Below, piece by piece: positions 8,475 to 16,837 of a DNA stretch of 64,000 nt (position 1 is its first letter; every line of letters starts with the position of its first letter). The notes under the pieces are model-generated. The model ran no database searches and was not told the DNA's origin. It was given only the letters and a program-made list of their open reading frames with translations. The stretch covers positions 1-64,000 of the forward strand of contig CAHJWL010000013.1 of the NCBI GenBank assembly GCA_903642235.1. The letters are read 5' to 3'. A program made the position numbers and the translations under genes. Source of the stretch: Acidobacteriaceae bacterium (lineage in GTDB: Bacteria; Acidobacteriota; Terriglobia; Terriglobales; Acidobacteriaceae).

Positions 8475-9059
8475 ATGCTCACGGATGTGCCTCGACCTCA
8501 TTCACCTGCCGCCCGCCGTTTCCCGATCGCGCTTCTGACGATCTCGTGCTCTCTCCTGTCGGCATGCCATCGCGAGGCGGCCACGGAGGCACCGGGTGGT
8601 GGGCAAAGGGTGCTCGGCGAGCAGCGGCGGGAGCTGACCGACCAGGTTCGGATGGAGCTTCAACAGATCCCGGCGCCGACGAAATCAAAGTACATGGCTA
8701 TCAAAAGCCTGTCCGCATGGCAGAACCCTTATCTGACCGTGCAGGACAATCTGATTGTGTTGCACGTTATGCTGGCCGACGCGAATACAAGTGCCCTGGG
8801 GCAGGGCGGGATGCTGCGGCCGACAGGGGCGCGACGCCAGGACCTAACGATCCGCGTGGGCGAACTACCGGCAGCGCTGAATGCAGTGCCTGCGAGCGCC
8901 TGGCCGCTGGGGCGCGTGATCGCGGTGGAAGAGGCGCACAATACGCCCTCGGCAAAGGAGCCTGCGGTCCGGCGAACCATTGAAGGCGTGATGCAGACGC
9001 TGGGTGATCTCGGTGTCGTGCCGTACGAGTGGACTGAGGGTGGAGCGGGGCTGCGATAG
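8475..9059 (+). CDS. Small lipoprotein of unknown function
   Basis: About 194 residues from the ATG at 8475; the frame is open further upstream to 8355, but the 8475 start places a hydrophobic segment and lipobox directly (FPIALLTISCSLLSAC, Cys ~26). The mature part contains QQIPAPTKSKYMAIKSLSAWQNPYLTVQDNLIVLHVMLAD and a second half with RVGELPAALNAVPASAWPLGRVIAVEE. I do not recognise a named family. It is divergently transcribed from ribH, so 8347-8474 should contain promoters for both. A start at the GTG at 8487 is also possible. Confidence 0.7.
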   Translation: MLTDVPRPHSPAARRFPIALLTISCSLLSACHREAATEAPGGGQRVLGEQRRELTDQVRMELQQIPAPTKSKYMAIKSLSAWQNPYLTVQDNLIVLHVMLADANTSALGQGGMLRPTGARRQDLTIRVGELPAALNAVPASAWPLGRVIAVEEAHNTPSAKEPAVRRTIEGVMQTLGDLGVVPYEWTEGGAGLR

Positions 9060-9212
9060 GGCTTGCTCCTGCGCCGACTGCTGCTCTCGTCCCGGGTGTT
9101 GATGAAGGGATGGGATAGCCGGTGACGGGGCGAGCGAAGGATGCATCGAAGGGACTGGTAGGGTGACGGGCAGCATGTCGGCAGACTGTCCGCACTGAAA
9201 GGGAGACATCAC

Positions 9213-9755
9213 ATGTTTACGGGCGATCAGATCGTGGAGCGGGCGACAGCTTTGAAGGAGAGGTTCGGGCTGGCGGCATCGGACGAAGATATGCAGAGGT
9301 TTTCCCGGTCGCTGCTCAAGGGCCTGGTGGCCGGCATGGTTGGCGGATTGGCAGGAACGGCGGCGAAGTCTTTGGCGGAGAGGTTCTTTCCTCCGCGGAC
9401 GCACGGTGAGCCGGAGCCGCCTTCGCTGCTGACAGACAAGCTCACCGGCGGTCGGCTTGAAGGGACGCAGAAGATCGTCGCAACCGAGGCAGTGCACTGG
9501 GGCTTTGGTGCTCTGACAGGCGCGGCTTACGGAGCGCTCGCGGAGTTCTATCCGGCGGCAACCTCGAAGGAGGGTGCAAGCTTCGGTCTGACGCTGGCAG
9601 CACTCACGCATGAATCGGCGCTCCCGGCTATGGGCCTCTCCGCAGACCCGCACCAGCAGTCACAAAGAGAACAGACGAGCGAGATGGTCACTCATGTGAT
9701 CTTCGGCGTGGTCACAGAGGTGGTGCGGTCGCTGACGCGGAAGCTGCTGGGCTAG
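9213..9755 (+). CDS. DUF1440 (YagU-like) membrane protein
   Basis: 180 residues. The Gly/Ala-rich segment SLLKGLVAGMVGGLAGTAAKSLAERFFPPR (about residues 33-62) is typical of the DUF1440/YagU family of small inner-membrane proteins; E. coli YagU is linked to acid tolerance. A second hydrophobic segment follows (AVHWGFGALTGAAYGALAEF, ~95-115) and a third near the C-terminus (VTHVIFGVVTEVVRSL). GGGAGAC (GAAAGGGAGAC) sits before the ATG as a ribosome binding site. It is a single-gene unit followed by a hairpin. Confidence 0.75.
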   Translation: MFTGDQIVERATALKERFGLAASDEDMQRFSRSLLKGLVAGMVGGLAGTAAKSLAERFFPPRTHGEPEPPSLLTDKLTGGRLEGTQKIVATEAVHWGFGALTGAAYGALAEFYPAATSKEGASFGLTLAALTHESALPAMGLSADPHQQSQREQTSEMVTHVIFGVVTEVVRSLTRKLLG

Positions 9756-9763
9756 CGTGCAGT

Positions 9764-9794
9764 GTCACCGCTGAAGGTGGAAAGAAGCGGTGAC
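9764..9794 (+). terminator. Hairpin after the DUF1440 gene
   Basis: GTCACCGCT (9764-9772) and AGCGGTGAC (9786-9794) form a perfect 9-bp stem around a 13-base loop, 8 bases after the stop codon. The T-rich stretch after it is short, so termination strength is uncertain. Confidence 0.55.
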
Positions 9795-10164
9795 TGCTTC
9801 TCAACCTGGACCTGCCCGAACAACGCGAGCGCACTTACCCTTCAGGGTCGGAGGTCGCTCTGGACACAAGTCTTGCTCGCCATTTCAGACGAGGTTGCTG
9901 ATTCCTCAAGCCGCGGGTTTACTCGTGAGCGATCTGTCTGAAGTGACGCGAGAGAGCAGACCTATTCGCCAGGCCGGAGCGTAACGTCTGCAGAGTACCA
10001 AAGAGCGAGAAGTGCCATGGTGCAAAGAGCGATCCGTTCTTTAGAATGGAGGTCGCTTCGCGGCAACGAGGTTTTGACGTGCTGGGGATTACCGCTTTAT
10101 CCCTGCACCCTAGGCTGGCCGCTGACGGAAGCTGCATGGTTGCGACGAAACGGCAGGCGAGTAG
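9795..10164. other. Intergenic stretch with no recognisable gene
   Basis: 370 bases. The open frames here (for example 9790-9984) have no ribosome binding site and no recognisable protein pattern. The region presumably holds the promoter of the next gene, but I see no convincing -35/-10 pair and no RNA structure. Confidence 0.5.
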
Positions 10165-11145
10165 ATGATCGACGAGAAGGCCGTGGGGGTAGGGTCGAGC
10201 GGAGCCACTTCGATCTTCCAGCAGGCATGGTGGGTCGAGGCGGCGGCGGGCTCCGCACTGGAGCGGGCGGAGGTGCGTTGGGGCGGCCAGGTGGTGGCGA
10301 GTCTGCCGTTCATTCGTGAGCGCACGATGGGCTTCACGCTGCTTGAAATGCCGCCGTACACGCGGACGCTCGGGCCGATCTTGACCCTGCCGGAGAGCAA
10401 ACCGGCGCGCCGGCTGCGCAACATGCACGATGCCATCCTCGAGTTGATCAAGGCGATGCCCCGGCATGACCGGTACCAGGCGATGCTGGGGCCGGATGAT
10501 CCGGCGGCCTTCTCGCTCGCCCTTAGCGGCTGCAGCCTGGGGCAGAACTTCACGTTTCGTATGCCGGCGGCGTGGGACGTGGACCAGCACTGGGCAGAGC
10601 TGGACCAGAAGACAAGAAACCTGATCCGCACCGCAGGCAAAGAGCTTGAGGTGCGGCGTGCGGGTTCGTTCGAGGCGGTGCTCGAACTGTCAGAGCGGGA
10701 GCGGGGCGCGAACGACAGGAGTGACTCTTCCACGCTGCGCCGGCTCTCCGGGGCGGCCGAGAGCCGCGGTCAGATGGTGACGCTGACGGCGCACCAGAGC
10801 AGTGGCCGGTTGGTGGCTGCGGCGGCGGTCATCTGGGATTCGAAGGTGCTGTACTTCTGGCAGTCGAGCCGGGATTCGAGCGTCCTCCGCAGCGGGGCAA
10901 ACAGCCTTATGGTGTGGGAGGCGATGCTGCTGGCTCGGCAAAAGGGCCTGATCTTCGATGTGGACGGGTACCATTCGCTGCCGGCCGCTCGCTTTGTCAG
11001 CCGTTTTGGTATGGAACCCAAGGTGCGGACGAGCGTTTTGCATCTGAGTAAGCGAGGCCGCATGATTCAGGCGGCAGGACGGTTAATCGGGCGCGGAGGC
11101 GGTTTTGGTGTGCAACCGATTGCGGAGACTCTTCCCGCGGAGTAG
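10165..11145 (+). CDS. FemAB/GNAT-fold acyltransferase
   Basis: 326 residues. The arrangement resembles the FemAB-related acetyltransferase group (Acetyltransf_6): an N-terminal FQQAWWVEAAAGSALERAEV segment, WGGQVVASLPFIRER, then QKTRNLIRTAGKELEVRRAGSFEAVLEL, and in the second half VTLTAHQSSGRLVAAAAVIWDSKVLYFWQSSRD followed by LMVWEAMLLARQKGLIFDVDGYHSLPAARFVSRFG. Such proteins transfer amino-acyl or acyl groups to cell-wall or polysaccharide acceptors. It lies 160 bases upstream of crtN on the same strand, so it might take part in carotenoid tailoring, but this is inferred only from position. Confidence 0.7.
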   Translation: MIDEKAVGVGSSGATSIFQQAWWVEAAAGSALERAEVRWGGQVVASLPFIRERTMGFTLLEMPPYTRTLGPILTLPESKPARRLRNMHDAILELIKAMPRHDRYQAMLGPDDPAAFSLALSGCSLGQNFTFRMPAAWDVDQHWAELDQKTRNLIRTAGKELEVRRAGSFEAVLELSERERGANDRSDSSTLRRLSGAAESRGQMVTLTAHQSSGRLVAAAAVIWDSKVLYFWQSSRDSSVLRSGANSLMVWEAMLLARQKGLIFDVDGYHSLPAARFVSRFGMEPKVRTSVLHLSKRGRMIQAAGRLIGRGGGFGVQPIAETLPAE

Positions 11146-11305
11146 AGCTCGACTTGAGTTTTGCTGAAGAACTCCGACGGGAATCTTTGCCCAACGCAAG
11201 CGCACCTCAGAAGCCATAAAACCGTGCTCGGGGATTTGCCTTCTAACCTCACAATAGAAATCACTTCACGCGCCCGATGGCAGGCGTTCCGGGGATGGGC
11301 AGGAA

Positions 11306-12868
11306 ATGGGATCGGAATCACGAAGGGCAGTTGTGGTCGGAGCCGGGCCTGGCGGTTTGGCAGCGGCACTTTTGCTGGCGAAGTCGGGTGTAAAGGTAAC
11401 GGTCGTCGAGAAGGGACCACGGGTTGGTGGTCGCACCTCGACGATTGAACAGGATGGGTATCGCTTTGACGTCGGGCCGACCTTCTTCCTGTACCCGCAG
11501 GTGCTGAAGGAGATCTTCTCGGCTGCCGGCTACGACCTGAATGCGGAGCTTCCCATGAAGCGGTTAGACCCGCAGTACCGGCTGGTGTTCGGATCCGGGG
11601 GAGAGCTTCTGGCAACACCGGACGTAGAGCGCATGGAGCAGGCGATTGCGGCGATCTCTCCCGAGGACGCTCTGCGCTTCGATGCTTTTCTGAAACATAA
11701 TCGTAACAAGCTGGCGAAGTTCCTGCCGTTTCTGCAGTCCCCCTTTGAGAGCTGGCGCGATCTGGCCAAGCCGAACATGATGAAGCTGCTGCCGCTTCTG
11801 GCGCCATGGCGATCGCTCGACACGGATCTGCAGGTGCATTTCAAGGATGAGCGGATCCGGCTCGGCTTCAGCTTTCAATCCAAGTATCTGGGCATGAGTC
11901 CTTTCCGGTGTCCGAGCCTGTTCTCCATTCTTTCCTTCCTTGAGTACGAGCATGGTGTGTTTCATCCCGTCGGCGGATGCGGTTCAGTCACGGCGACGAT
12001 GGCGCGCCTGGCGGAGGAGATGGGCGTCGAGATCCTGTTGAACGAGCCGGTCGAAGGCGTGGAGATCGAGCGAGGTGTCGCAAAAGGTGTACGCACGGCA
12101 ACACGGAACTTGAAGGCTGATGCCGTGGTGATGAATGCTGACTTTGCGAACGCAGTGCGGCGAATGATCCCTGCAAAGGACCGCAAGCGATGGACCGATG
12201 CGCGCATCGAGAGCAAGCGGTACTCCTGCTCGACATTCATGATGTACCTCGGCATTGAAGGCCGGTATGACGACGTGTCGCATCACACGATCTATCTGGC
12301 GAAGGATTACAAGCAGAATCTGCGCGATATTGAGAGCCTGCATCGCCTCTCGGCAGACCCGTCGTTCTACGTCCAGAACGCGAGCATTACGGATGAGACG
12401 CTTGCGCCAGAGGGCCACAGCACCCTTTATGTGCTCTTGCCGGTTACACATGAGACGAGCGCTGTGGATTGGGAAAGAGAGACACCGCGCTTCCGCGAGC
12501 TGGCGCTCGAGCAGATTGAGAAGATCGGTTTGCACGATGTGAGGAGCCGTATTCGAACGGAGAAAGTGATTACGCCGCAGGGATGGAGCGAGAACTTTGA
12601 TCTGCATCTAGGCGCAACCTTCAGCATGGCGCACTCGCTCGATCAGATGCTGCATCTCCGACCGCATAACCGGTTTGAAGATGTAAAGGGCATGTATCTG
12701 GTGGGCGGCGGAACACACCCGGGAAGCGGGCTGCCGGTGATCTTTGAATCGGCGCGCATTACATCGCGGCTGCTGCTTGAGGATCTGGAGATAGAGACAC
12801 AGTGGGCCGGGGCGATGTCGGATCGCTCGCGCGTGGAGAGCGGCGGCGTTCTCGAGACGGTCTCCTAG
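11306..12868 (+). CDS. crtN: CrtN-like C30 carotenoid (diapophytoene) desaturase
   Basis: 520-residue FAD-dependent carotenoid desaturase of the CrtI/CrtN family. The dinucleotide-binding site GAGPGG is at residues ~12-17, followed by EKGPRVGGRTST and DGYRFDVGPTFFLYP. Several segments match Staphylococcus aureus CrtN from memory: YSCSTFMMYLGIE, DPSFYVQNASITDETLAPEG, and the C-terminal GGGTHPGSGLPVIFESARIT. This points to dehydrogenation of a C30 (dehydro)squalene backbone rather than C40 phytoene, though C40 use is not excluded. ATG start close behind an AGGAA. The TAG stop overlaps the GTG of the next gene, making it first in a tightly coupled operon of five. Confidence 0.88.
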   Translation: MGSESRRAVVVGAGPGGLAAALLLAKSGVKVTVVEKGPRVGGRTSTIEQDGYRFDVGPTFFLYPQVLKEIFSAAGYDLNAELPMKRLDPQYRLVFGSGGELLATPDVERMEQAIAAISPEDALRFDAFLKHNRNKLAKFLPFLQSPFESWRDLAKPNMMKLLPLLAPWRSLDTDLQVHFKDERIRLGFSFQSKYLGMSPFRCPSLFSILSFLEYEHGVFHPVGGCGSVTATMARLAEEMGVEILLNEPVEGVEIERGVAKGVRTATRNLKADAVVMNADFANAVRRMIPAKDRKRWTDARIESKRYSCSTFMMYLGIEGRYDDVSHHTIYLAKDYKQNLRDIESLHRLSADPSFYVQNASITDETLAPEGHSTLYVLLPVTHETSAVDWERETPRFRELALEQIEKIGLHDVRSRIRTEKVITPQGWSENFDLHLGATFSMAHSLDQMLHLRPHNRFEDVKGMYLVGGGTHPGSGLPVIFESARITSRLLLEDLEIETQWAGAMSDRSRVESGGVLETVS

Positions 12869-14469
12869 TGGCGAACACGGCCATACTTCCGGAGCTTGCG
12901 GAGAGTTCCGCTCCAAGTTCTTTCGATGTGCAGACGCATGCACCGGTTGAGAGATCAGGGACGGCGCAGGCTGCTGTAGCTGGGCGCCGGGTCGAGGCCA
13001 TGTGGCAAGCAACGCCGCTCAGAGCGCGTCTGGACATGATCAGGCGAGCGCGCGTGCTGCTAGCTGAAAACGCAGAGAGCCTTGCCGATACGATCTCGGA
13101 CGAGTTAGACCGGAGCCGGGCGGATACGCTGGTGGCAGAGGTCCTGCCGCTGCTCGCGGCAATGCGGTTTCTGGAGCGCAAGGCGGCGAAGATCCTGGCA
13201 ACGCGCTCTCTCGGTGTCGTTGACAGGCCGCTGTGGCTGGGACGCGTTGCAAGCGAGATCGAACGAGTGCCGCTCGGCCGGGTCCTCGTGATCGCGGTCA
13301 GCAACTACCCACTGCTGCTTCCTGGGGTGCAAGTAATGCAGGCCCTGGCGGCAGGCAATACGGTGATCTGGAAGCCGGGAAGGGGCGGCGCTCGGGTGGC
13401 CGACAGGATCGCTCGCATCCTCGCTGAGGCAGGACTGCCATCGGGTGTGCTCGTTGTGACGGATGAGAGCATCGAAGCGGCTCACCTCGCGATCGGAACG
13501 AGAGGAGTCCTGCCGCGCGAGGAGGGTGCTGACAAGATTTTCTTCACCGGTTCAGCAGCGGCCGGACGCGATGTTCTGCACCGGGCTGCGGAGCGCCTCG
13601 TGCCGTGTGTGGTTGAGCTCTCAGGAGCCGATGCTGCGATCGTTCTGCCGAGCGCTTCGATCGGCGCCGCGACCCGTGCGATTGGCTTTGGTCTGCGTCT
13701 GAATGGTTCGGCGACGTGCATGGCTCCCCGCCGTGTCTTGCTGGTGGATGAACATGTGAACTCCCCACGAAGGATGGAGTTTCTGGCGGCGCTCTGGCAC
13801 GAGTTCCAGACGATCGGACCGGTGCGGGTTCCAACCGCGCAGGCGCGGCTGGCGATGGAGCTCCTGAGGGAGGCGCGCTCGCAGGGAGCGACGGTGCTGG
13901 GCGGCGGCATGGACGCAGCCGGGCGATTTGAGCCGGCGCTGGTGCTCGAGGGAACGGCCTCCATGCGCGTCGCGAAGACGGACGTGTTTGCGCCGGTGCT
14001 GACGGTGCTGGACGTGCGGGGGTTTGATGGTGTGACAGCTGCTCAGGAGGCGTGCCCACTCGCGCTGACGGCTTCGATCTTCTGCGGCGAGAGCAGACGC
14101 GACGAGCACGAAGCCCGCGCTCTGGCATCGCGGCTGCAGGTTGGACACGTCAGCGTCAACGACGTCATTGTGCCGACAGCCGATCCGCGCGTTCCGTTTA
14201 CAGGCCGGAAACAGAGCGGGTTTGGAGCGACGCGCGGGGCGGAGGGACTGCTTGAGATGACGGCTCCGCGGGTTGTCGCAGTGCGTCGTGGCACAGGTAC
14301 ACGACGTTACGATCGCACGGGCGCGGCCCATGTGGGATTGTTCGCCGGATTGGCTGCGCTGCTGTATGGCGGGGCGGCCCTGGCAAGAGCTCGCGGCGCG
14401 GCACAGATGGTCGTAGCTGGACGGGCTGTATCGCAGAAGGCAACAGGACAAAGATCGGGAGACGCGTAA
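12868..14469 (+). CDS. Aldehyde dehydrogenase, probable carotenoid-aldehyde dehydrogenase
   Basis: 533 residues from the GTG at 12868, which overlaps the crtN stop (TAGTG); an earlier in-frame codon would lie well inside crtN. NAD(P)-dependent aldehyde dehydrogenase features are visible: the VSNYPLLLPG variant of the PWNFP segment, VIWKPGR, FFTGSAAAGRDV, the general-base Glu in VVELSG, the nucleophile Cys in NGSATCMAPRRV, and VPFTGRKQSGFG near the C-terminus. Position between crtN and crtP suggests it oxidises 4,4'-diapocarotenal ends to carboxylic acids, as the S. aureus AldH does in staphyloxanthin synthesis. A C-terminal hydrophobic segment (GLFAGLAALLYGGAAL) may attach it to the membrane. 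Confidence 0.83.
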   Translation: MANTAILPELAESSAPSSFDVQTHAPVERSGTAQAAVAGRRVEAMWQATPLRARLDMIRRARVLLAENAESLADTISDELDRSRADTLVAEVLPLLAAMRFLERKAAKILATRSLGVVDRPLWLGRVASEIERVPLGRVLVIAVSNYPLLLPGVQVMQALAAGNTVIWKPGRGGARVADRIARILAEAGLPSGVLVVTDESIEAAHLAIGTRGVLPREEGADKIFFTGSAAAGRDVLHRAAERLVPCVVELSGADAAIVLPSASIGAATRAIGFGLRLNGSATCMAPRRVLLVDEHVNSPRRMEFLAALWHEFQTIGPVRVPTAQARLAMELLREARSQGATVLGGGMDAAGRFEPALVLEGTASMRVAKTDVFAPVLTVLDVRGFDGVTAAQEACPLALTASIFCGESRRDEHEARALASRLQVGHVSVNDVIVPTADPRVPFTGRKQSGFGATRGAEGLLEMTAPRVVAVRRGTGTRRYDRTGAAHVGLFAGLAALLYGGAALARARGAAQMVVAGRAVSQKATGQRSGDA

Positions 14470-15998
14470 TGCAGGTTGGTGTGATTGGATCGGGTTTGGC
14501 AGGGCTGGCCGCGGCGTGCACGCTGGCGGCGCGTGGTCACAAAGTTGAGGTCTTCGAAAAGAACGACTGGCTGGGTGGAAAGGCGGCACAACTTCGGGAA
14601 AAGGGCTTCCGATTTGACATGGGGCCGACAATCCTGATTCAGCCGTCCATGCTGCGGAAGATCTTCGCGGAGGCAAATCGTAACCTCGAGGATTACTTAC
14701 CCATGGTGCGGCTGGATCCGCAGTGGCGCTGCTTCTTCGAGGACGGCAAGGTACTGGATCTGAAAGACGACCCGAAGGTGATGGCGGAGACCTTCGAGGG
14801 CATCTGGCCCGGTATGGGCAAAGGTTATCTCAAGTTTCTCGAGACCTCCGAGCAGTTGCACTCAATCTCGGACCGCTTCTTCTTCTGGAAGTCAGTTGGA
14901 TCCATGCGGGACACGATGGATGTGGGCGGCGCCTTTGACATCAAGGTGCTCCGCGACGTGATGCGGATGCGACTGGGCAAAACGGTATCGGGAACGATCC
15001 GCGAGTTTATGCCGGATGCAAACTCGGCTCAGATGCTGGATCATTTTGTCCAATACGTCGGCAGCTCACCAGATTCTTCTCCTGCGATTCTGTGCGCGAT
15101 CGGGCATATGCAGATGGAAGAAGGAATCTGGTACCCGATGGGTGGTACCCGCGCGGTCCCAGAGGCGCTGGTCAAGCTGGCGACGGAGTTGGGCGTTATC
15201 TTCCACACCGGGGTAGAAGTTGAGACCATCGAGACGGACGCACCCAAGCTGAGCGGCAAGAGGGCGAAGCATGTGACGGGGCTGATCACAGACTCCGGCG
15301 AGGTCCACTCCTTCGACGCGGTGGTATCGAACTCGGATGCGGTGCGGACCTATCGCGAACTAATCGGCGGATCGGCCGCAAAGCACTTCGATCATGCGCG
15401 GAAGTATGAGCCGGCCTGCAGCGGCGTTGTGCTGTATCTCGGGTTGAACAAGCGATATGACCACCTGGCGCATCATGACTTTGTCTTCTCGCGCGATCCA
15501 CACGAGGAGTTCCATCACATCTATGACCTGGGCGAGCCTGCACCGGATCCGACCTGCTACCTGGCATCGACCGGGCTGACAGATCCGGAGAGTGCTCCGG
15601 CGGGCGGTGACGCCCTCTACGTCCTGGTGCATACACCCTACCTGCGGCCACACCACGACTGGACAAAGATGTTCCCTGCATACCGGCAGGTCATTCTGGA
15701 CAAGCTGAAGCGGACGGCCGGGTTGACGGACATTGAAGATCGGATCGTCTTTGAGTCGGCGCTGACCCCGATGGATATTCACAACCGGTATCGCGTGCTG
15801 AACGGGGCTATCTACGGCATATCCAGTCACGGCATGTTCAATGGCGCTTTCAAGCCGGCTAACAAAAGCAAAGAGCTCGAAGGCCTGTACCTGGCGGGCG
15901 GAGCAGCGCACCCGGGCCCGGGAATGCCAATGGTGATGATGTCGGGCTGGATCGCGGCAGATACTCTCGATCAGCAATCGCCGGTTGCTGTGGCGTAA
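14469..15998 (+). CDS. crtP: CrtP-like C30 carotenoid terminal oxidase
   Basis: 509-residue FAD enzyme of the CrtI/CrtN superfamily, distinct from the upstream paralogue. The nucleotide-binding site GSGLAG is at residues 7-12, followed by EKNDWLGGKAAQLREKGFRFDMGPT. Segments resembling S. aureus CrtP (diaponeurosporene oxidase) from memory include VRLDPQWRCFFEDG, the LDHFVQYVGSS segment, MEEGIWYPMGGTRAVPEAL, YLGLNKRYDHLAHHDFVFS, LTPMDIHNRYRVLNGAIYG and the C-terminal GGAAHPGPGMPMV. CrtP converts terminal methyl groups to aldehydes, which the preceding aldehyde dehydrogenase would oxidise further. The ATG overlaps the previous stop codon by one base. Confidence 0.87.
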   Translation: MQVGVIGSGLAGLAAACTLAARGHKVEVFEKNDWLGGKAAQLREKGFRFDMGPTILIQPSMLRKIFAEANRNLEDYLPMVRLDPQWRCFFEDGKVLDLKDDPKVMAETFEGIWPGMGKGYLKFLETSEQLHSISDRFFFWKSVGSMRDTMDVGGAFDIKVLRDVMRMRLGKTVSGTIREFMPDANSAQMLDHFVQYVGSSPDSSPAILCAIGHMQMEEGIWYPMGGTRAVPEALVKLATELGVIFHTGVEVETIETDAPKLSGKRAKHVTGLITDSGEVHSFDAVVSNSDAVRTYRELIGGSAAKHFDHARKYEPACSGVVLYLGLNKRYDHLAHHDFVFSRDPHEEFHHIYDLGEPAPDPTCYLASTGLTDPESAPAGGDALYVLVHTPYLRPHHDWTKMFPAYRQVILDKLKRTAGLTDIEDRIVFESALTPMDIHNRYRVLNGAIYGISSHGMFNGAFKPANKSKELEGLYLAGGAAHPGPGMPMVMMSGWIAADTLDQQSPVAVA

Positions 15999-16012
15999 CG
16001 CGCGGAGACGAT

Positions 16013-16834
16013 ATGGCGCACACAACAGGAGCAAGGGCCGGGCGGATACCAAAAATCTCGCAGCCCTTGCTCCGGTGGTTTCGCTGGATTGTCCGGCAAA
16101 ACTTCAGGGCTGAGTTCCACGCTGTACGGCTGCATGGACTCGATCGAGTGCAGGGGCTTAGCGGACCGCTGATGGTCTATGCCAACCACTCTGGATGGTG
16201 GGACCCGATGGTTGCCTTTCTGCTGGCTGGTGAACTGATGGCCAGCCGACGGCACTTCGCACCGATGGATGCCGCGGCGCTCAGGAAGTACAAGATCCTG
16301 ACGTGGCTGGGCGTCTTTCCAGTTGAGGTGAGCAGTGCACGCGGCGCTGTCGGCTTTTTACGGACCGGGGAGGCAATCCTGCGTGATGGGGGCGTTCTGT
16401 GGGTGACGCCGCAGGGCCGGTTCGCAGATGTGCGGGAACGGCCCCTCGTCTTCAAACCGGGAATGGCGGCACTTGCGGCGAGGGTGCCGGGCTGCACGGT
16501 TCTTCCGATGGCGATTGAATACGTCTTCTGGGATGAGCGCACGCCGGAGGCTCTGCTGCTGATCGGAGATCCGGTACACGTGACCGCGGGTGAGACAACC
16601 GACGCGCTCGAAGAGCGCTTGAAGAGAGCGCTCGAAACGGTGATGGCGGGAATGCAGGAACGAGCAATCTCGAGAGATGCGCAGCAGTTTGAACAAGTGC
16701 TGCTGCGGGGCCGGGTTGGAGTCGGTGGAGTCTACGGTATGGGTAAGCGGGCAAGAGCGTGGTTGACGCGGACACCATACAGGCCGGAGCATGGGGTACC
16801 TGGCAGAGCACGCGGCGATCAGGTGGAGGGGTAA
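16013..16834 (+). CDS. PlsC-type acyltransferase in the carotenoid operon
   Basis: 273 residues. The 1-acyl-glycerol-phosphate acyltransferase signature is present: NHSGWWD, with catalytic His59 and Asp64 (H-x4-D), RRHFAPMDAAALRKYKILTW, and the second block LWVTPQGRFADVRERPLVFKPGMAALA. In staphyloxanthin synthesis the last step is acylation of the sugar by CrtO, an unrelated membrane protein; a PlsC-like enzyme beside crtP and crtQ could perform the same acylation here. The alternative is a phospholipid acyltransferase without a pigment role. 14 bases separate it from crtP and 3 bases from the next gene. Confidence 0.82.
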   Translation: MAHTTGARAGRIPKISQPLLRWFRWIVRQNFRAEFHAVRLHGLDRVQGLSGPLMVYANHSGWWDPMVAFLLAGELMASRRHFAPMDAAALRKYKILTWLGVFPVEVSSARGAVGFLRTGEAILRDGGVLWVTPQGRFADVRERPLVFKPGMAALAARVPGCTVLPMAIEYVFWDERTPEALLLIGDPVHVTAGETTDALEERLKRALETVMAGMQERAISRDAQQFEQVLLRGRVGVGGVYGMGKRARAWLTRTPYRPEHGVPGRARGDQVEG

Positions 16835-16837
16835 CCC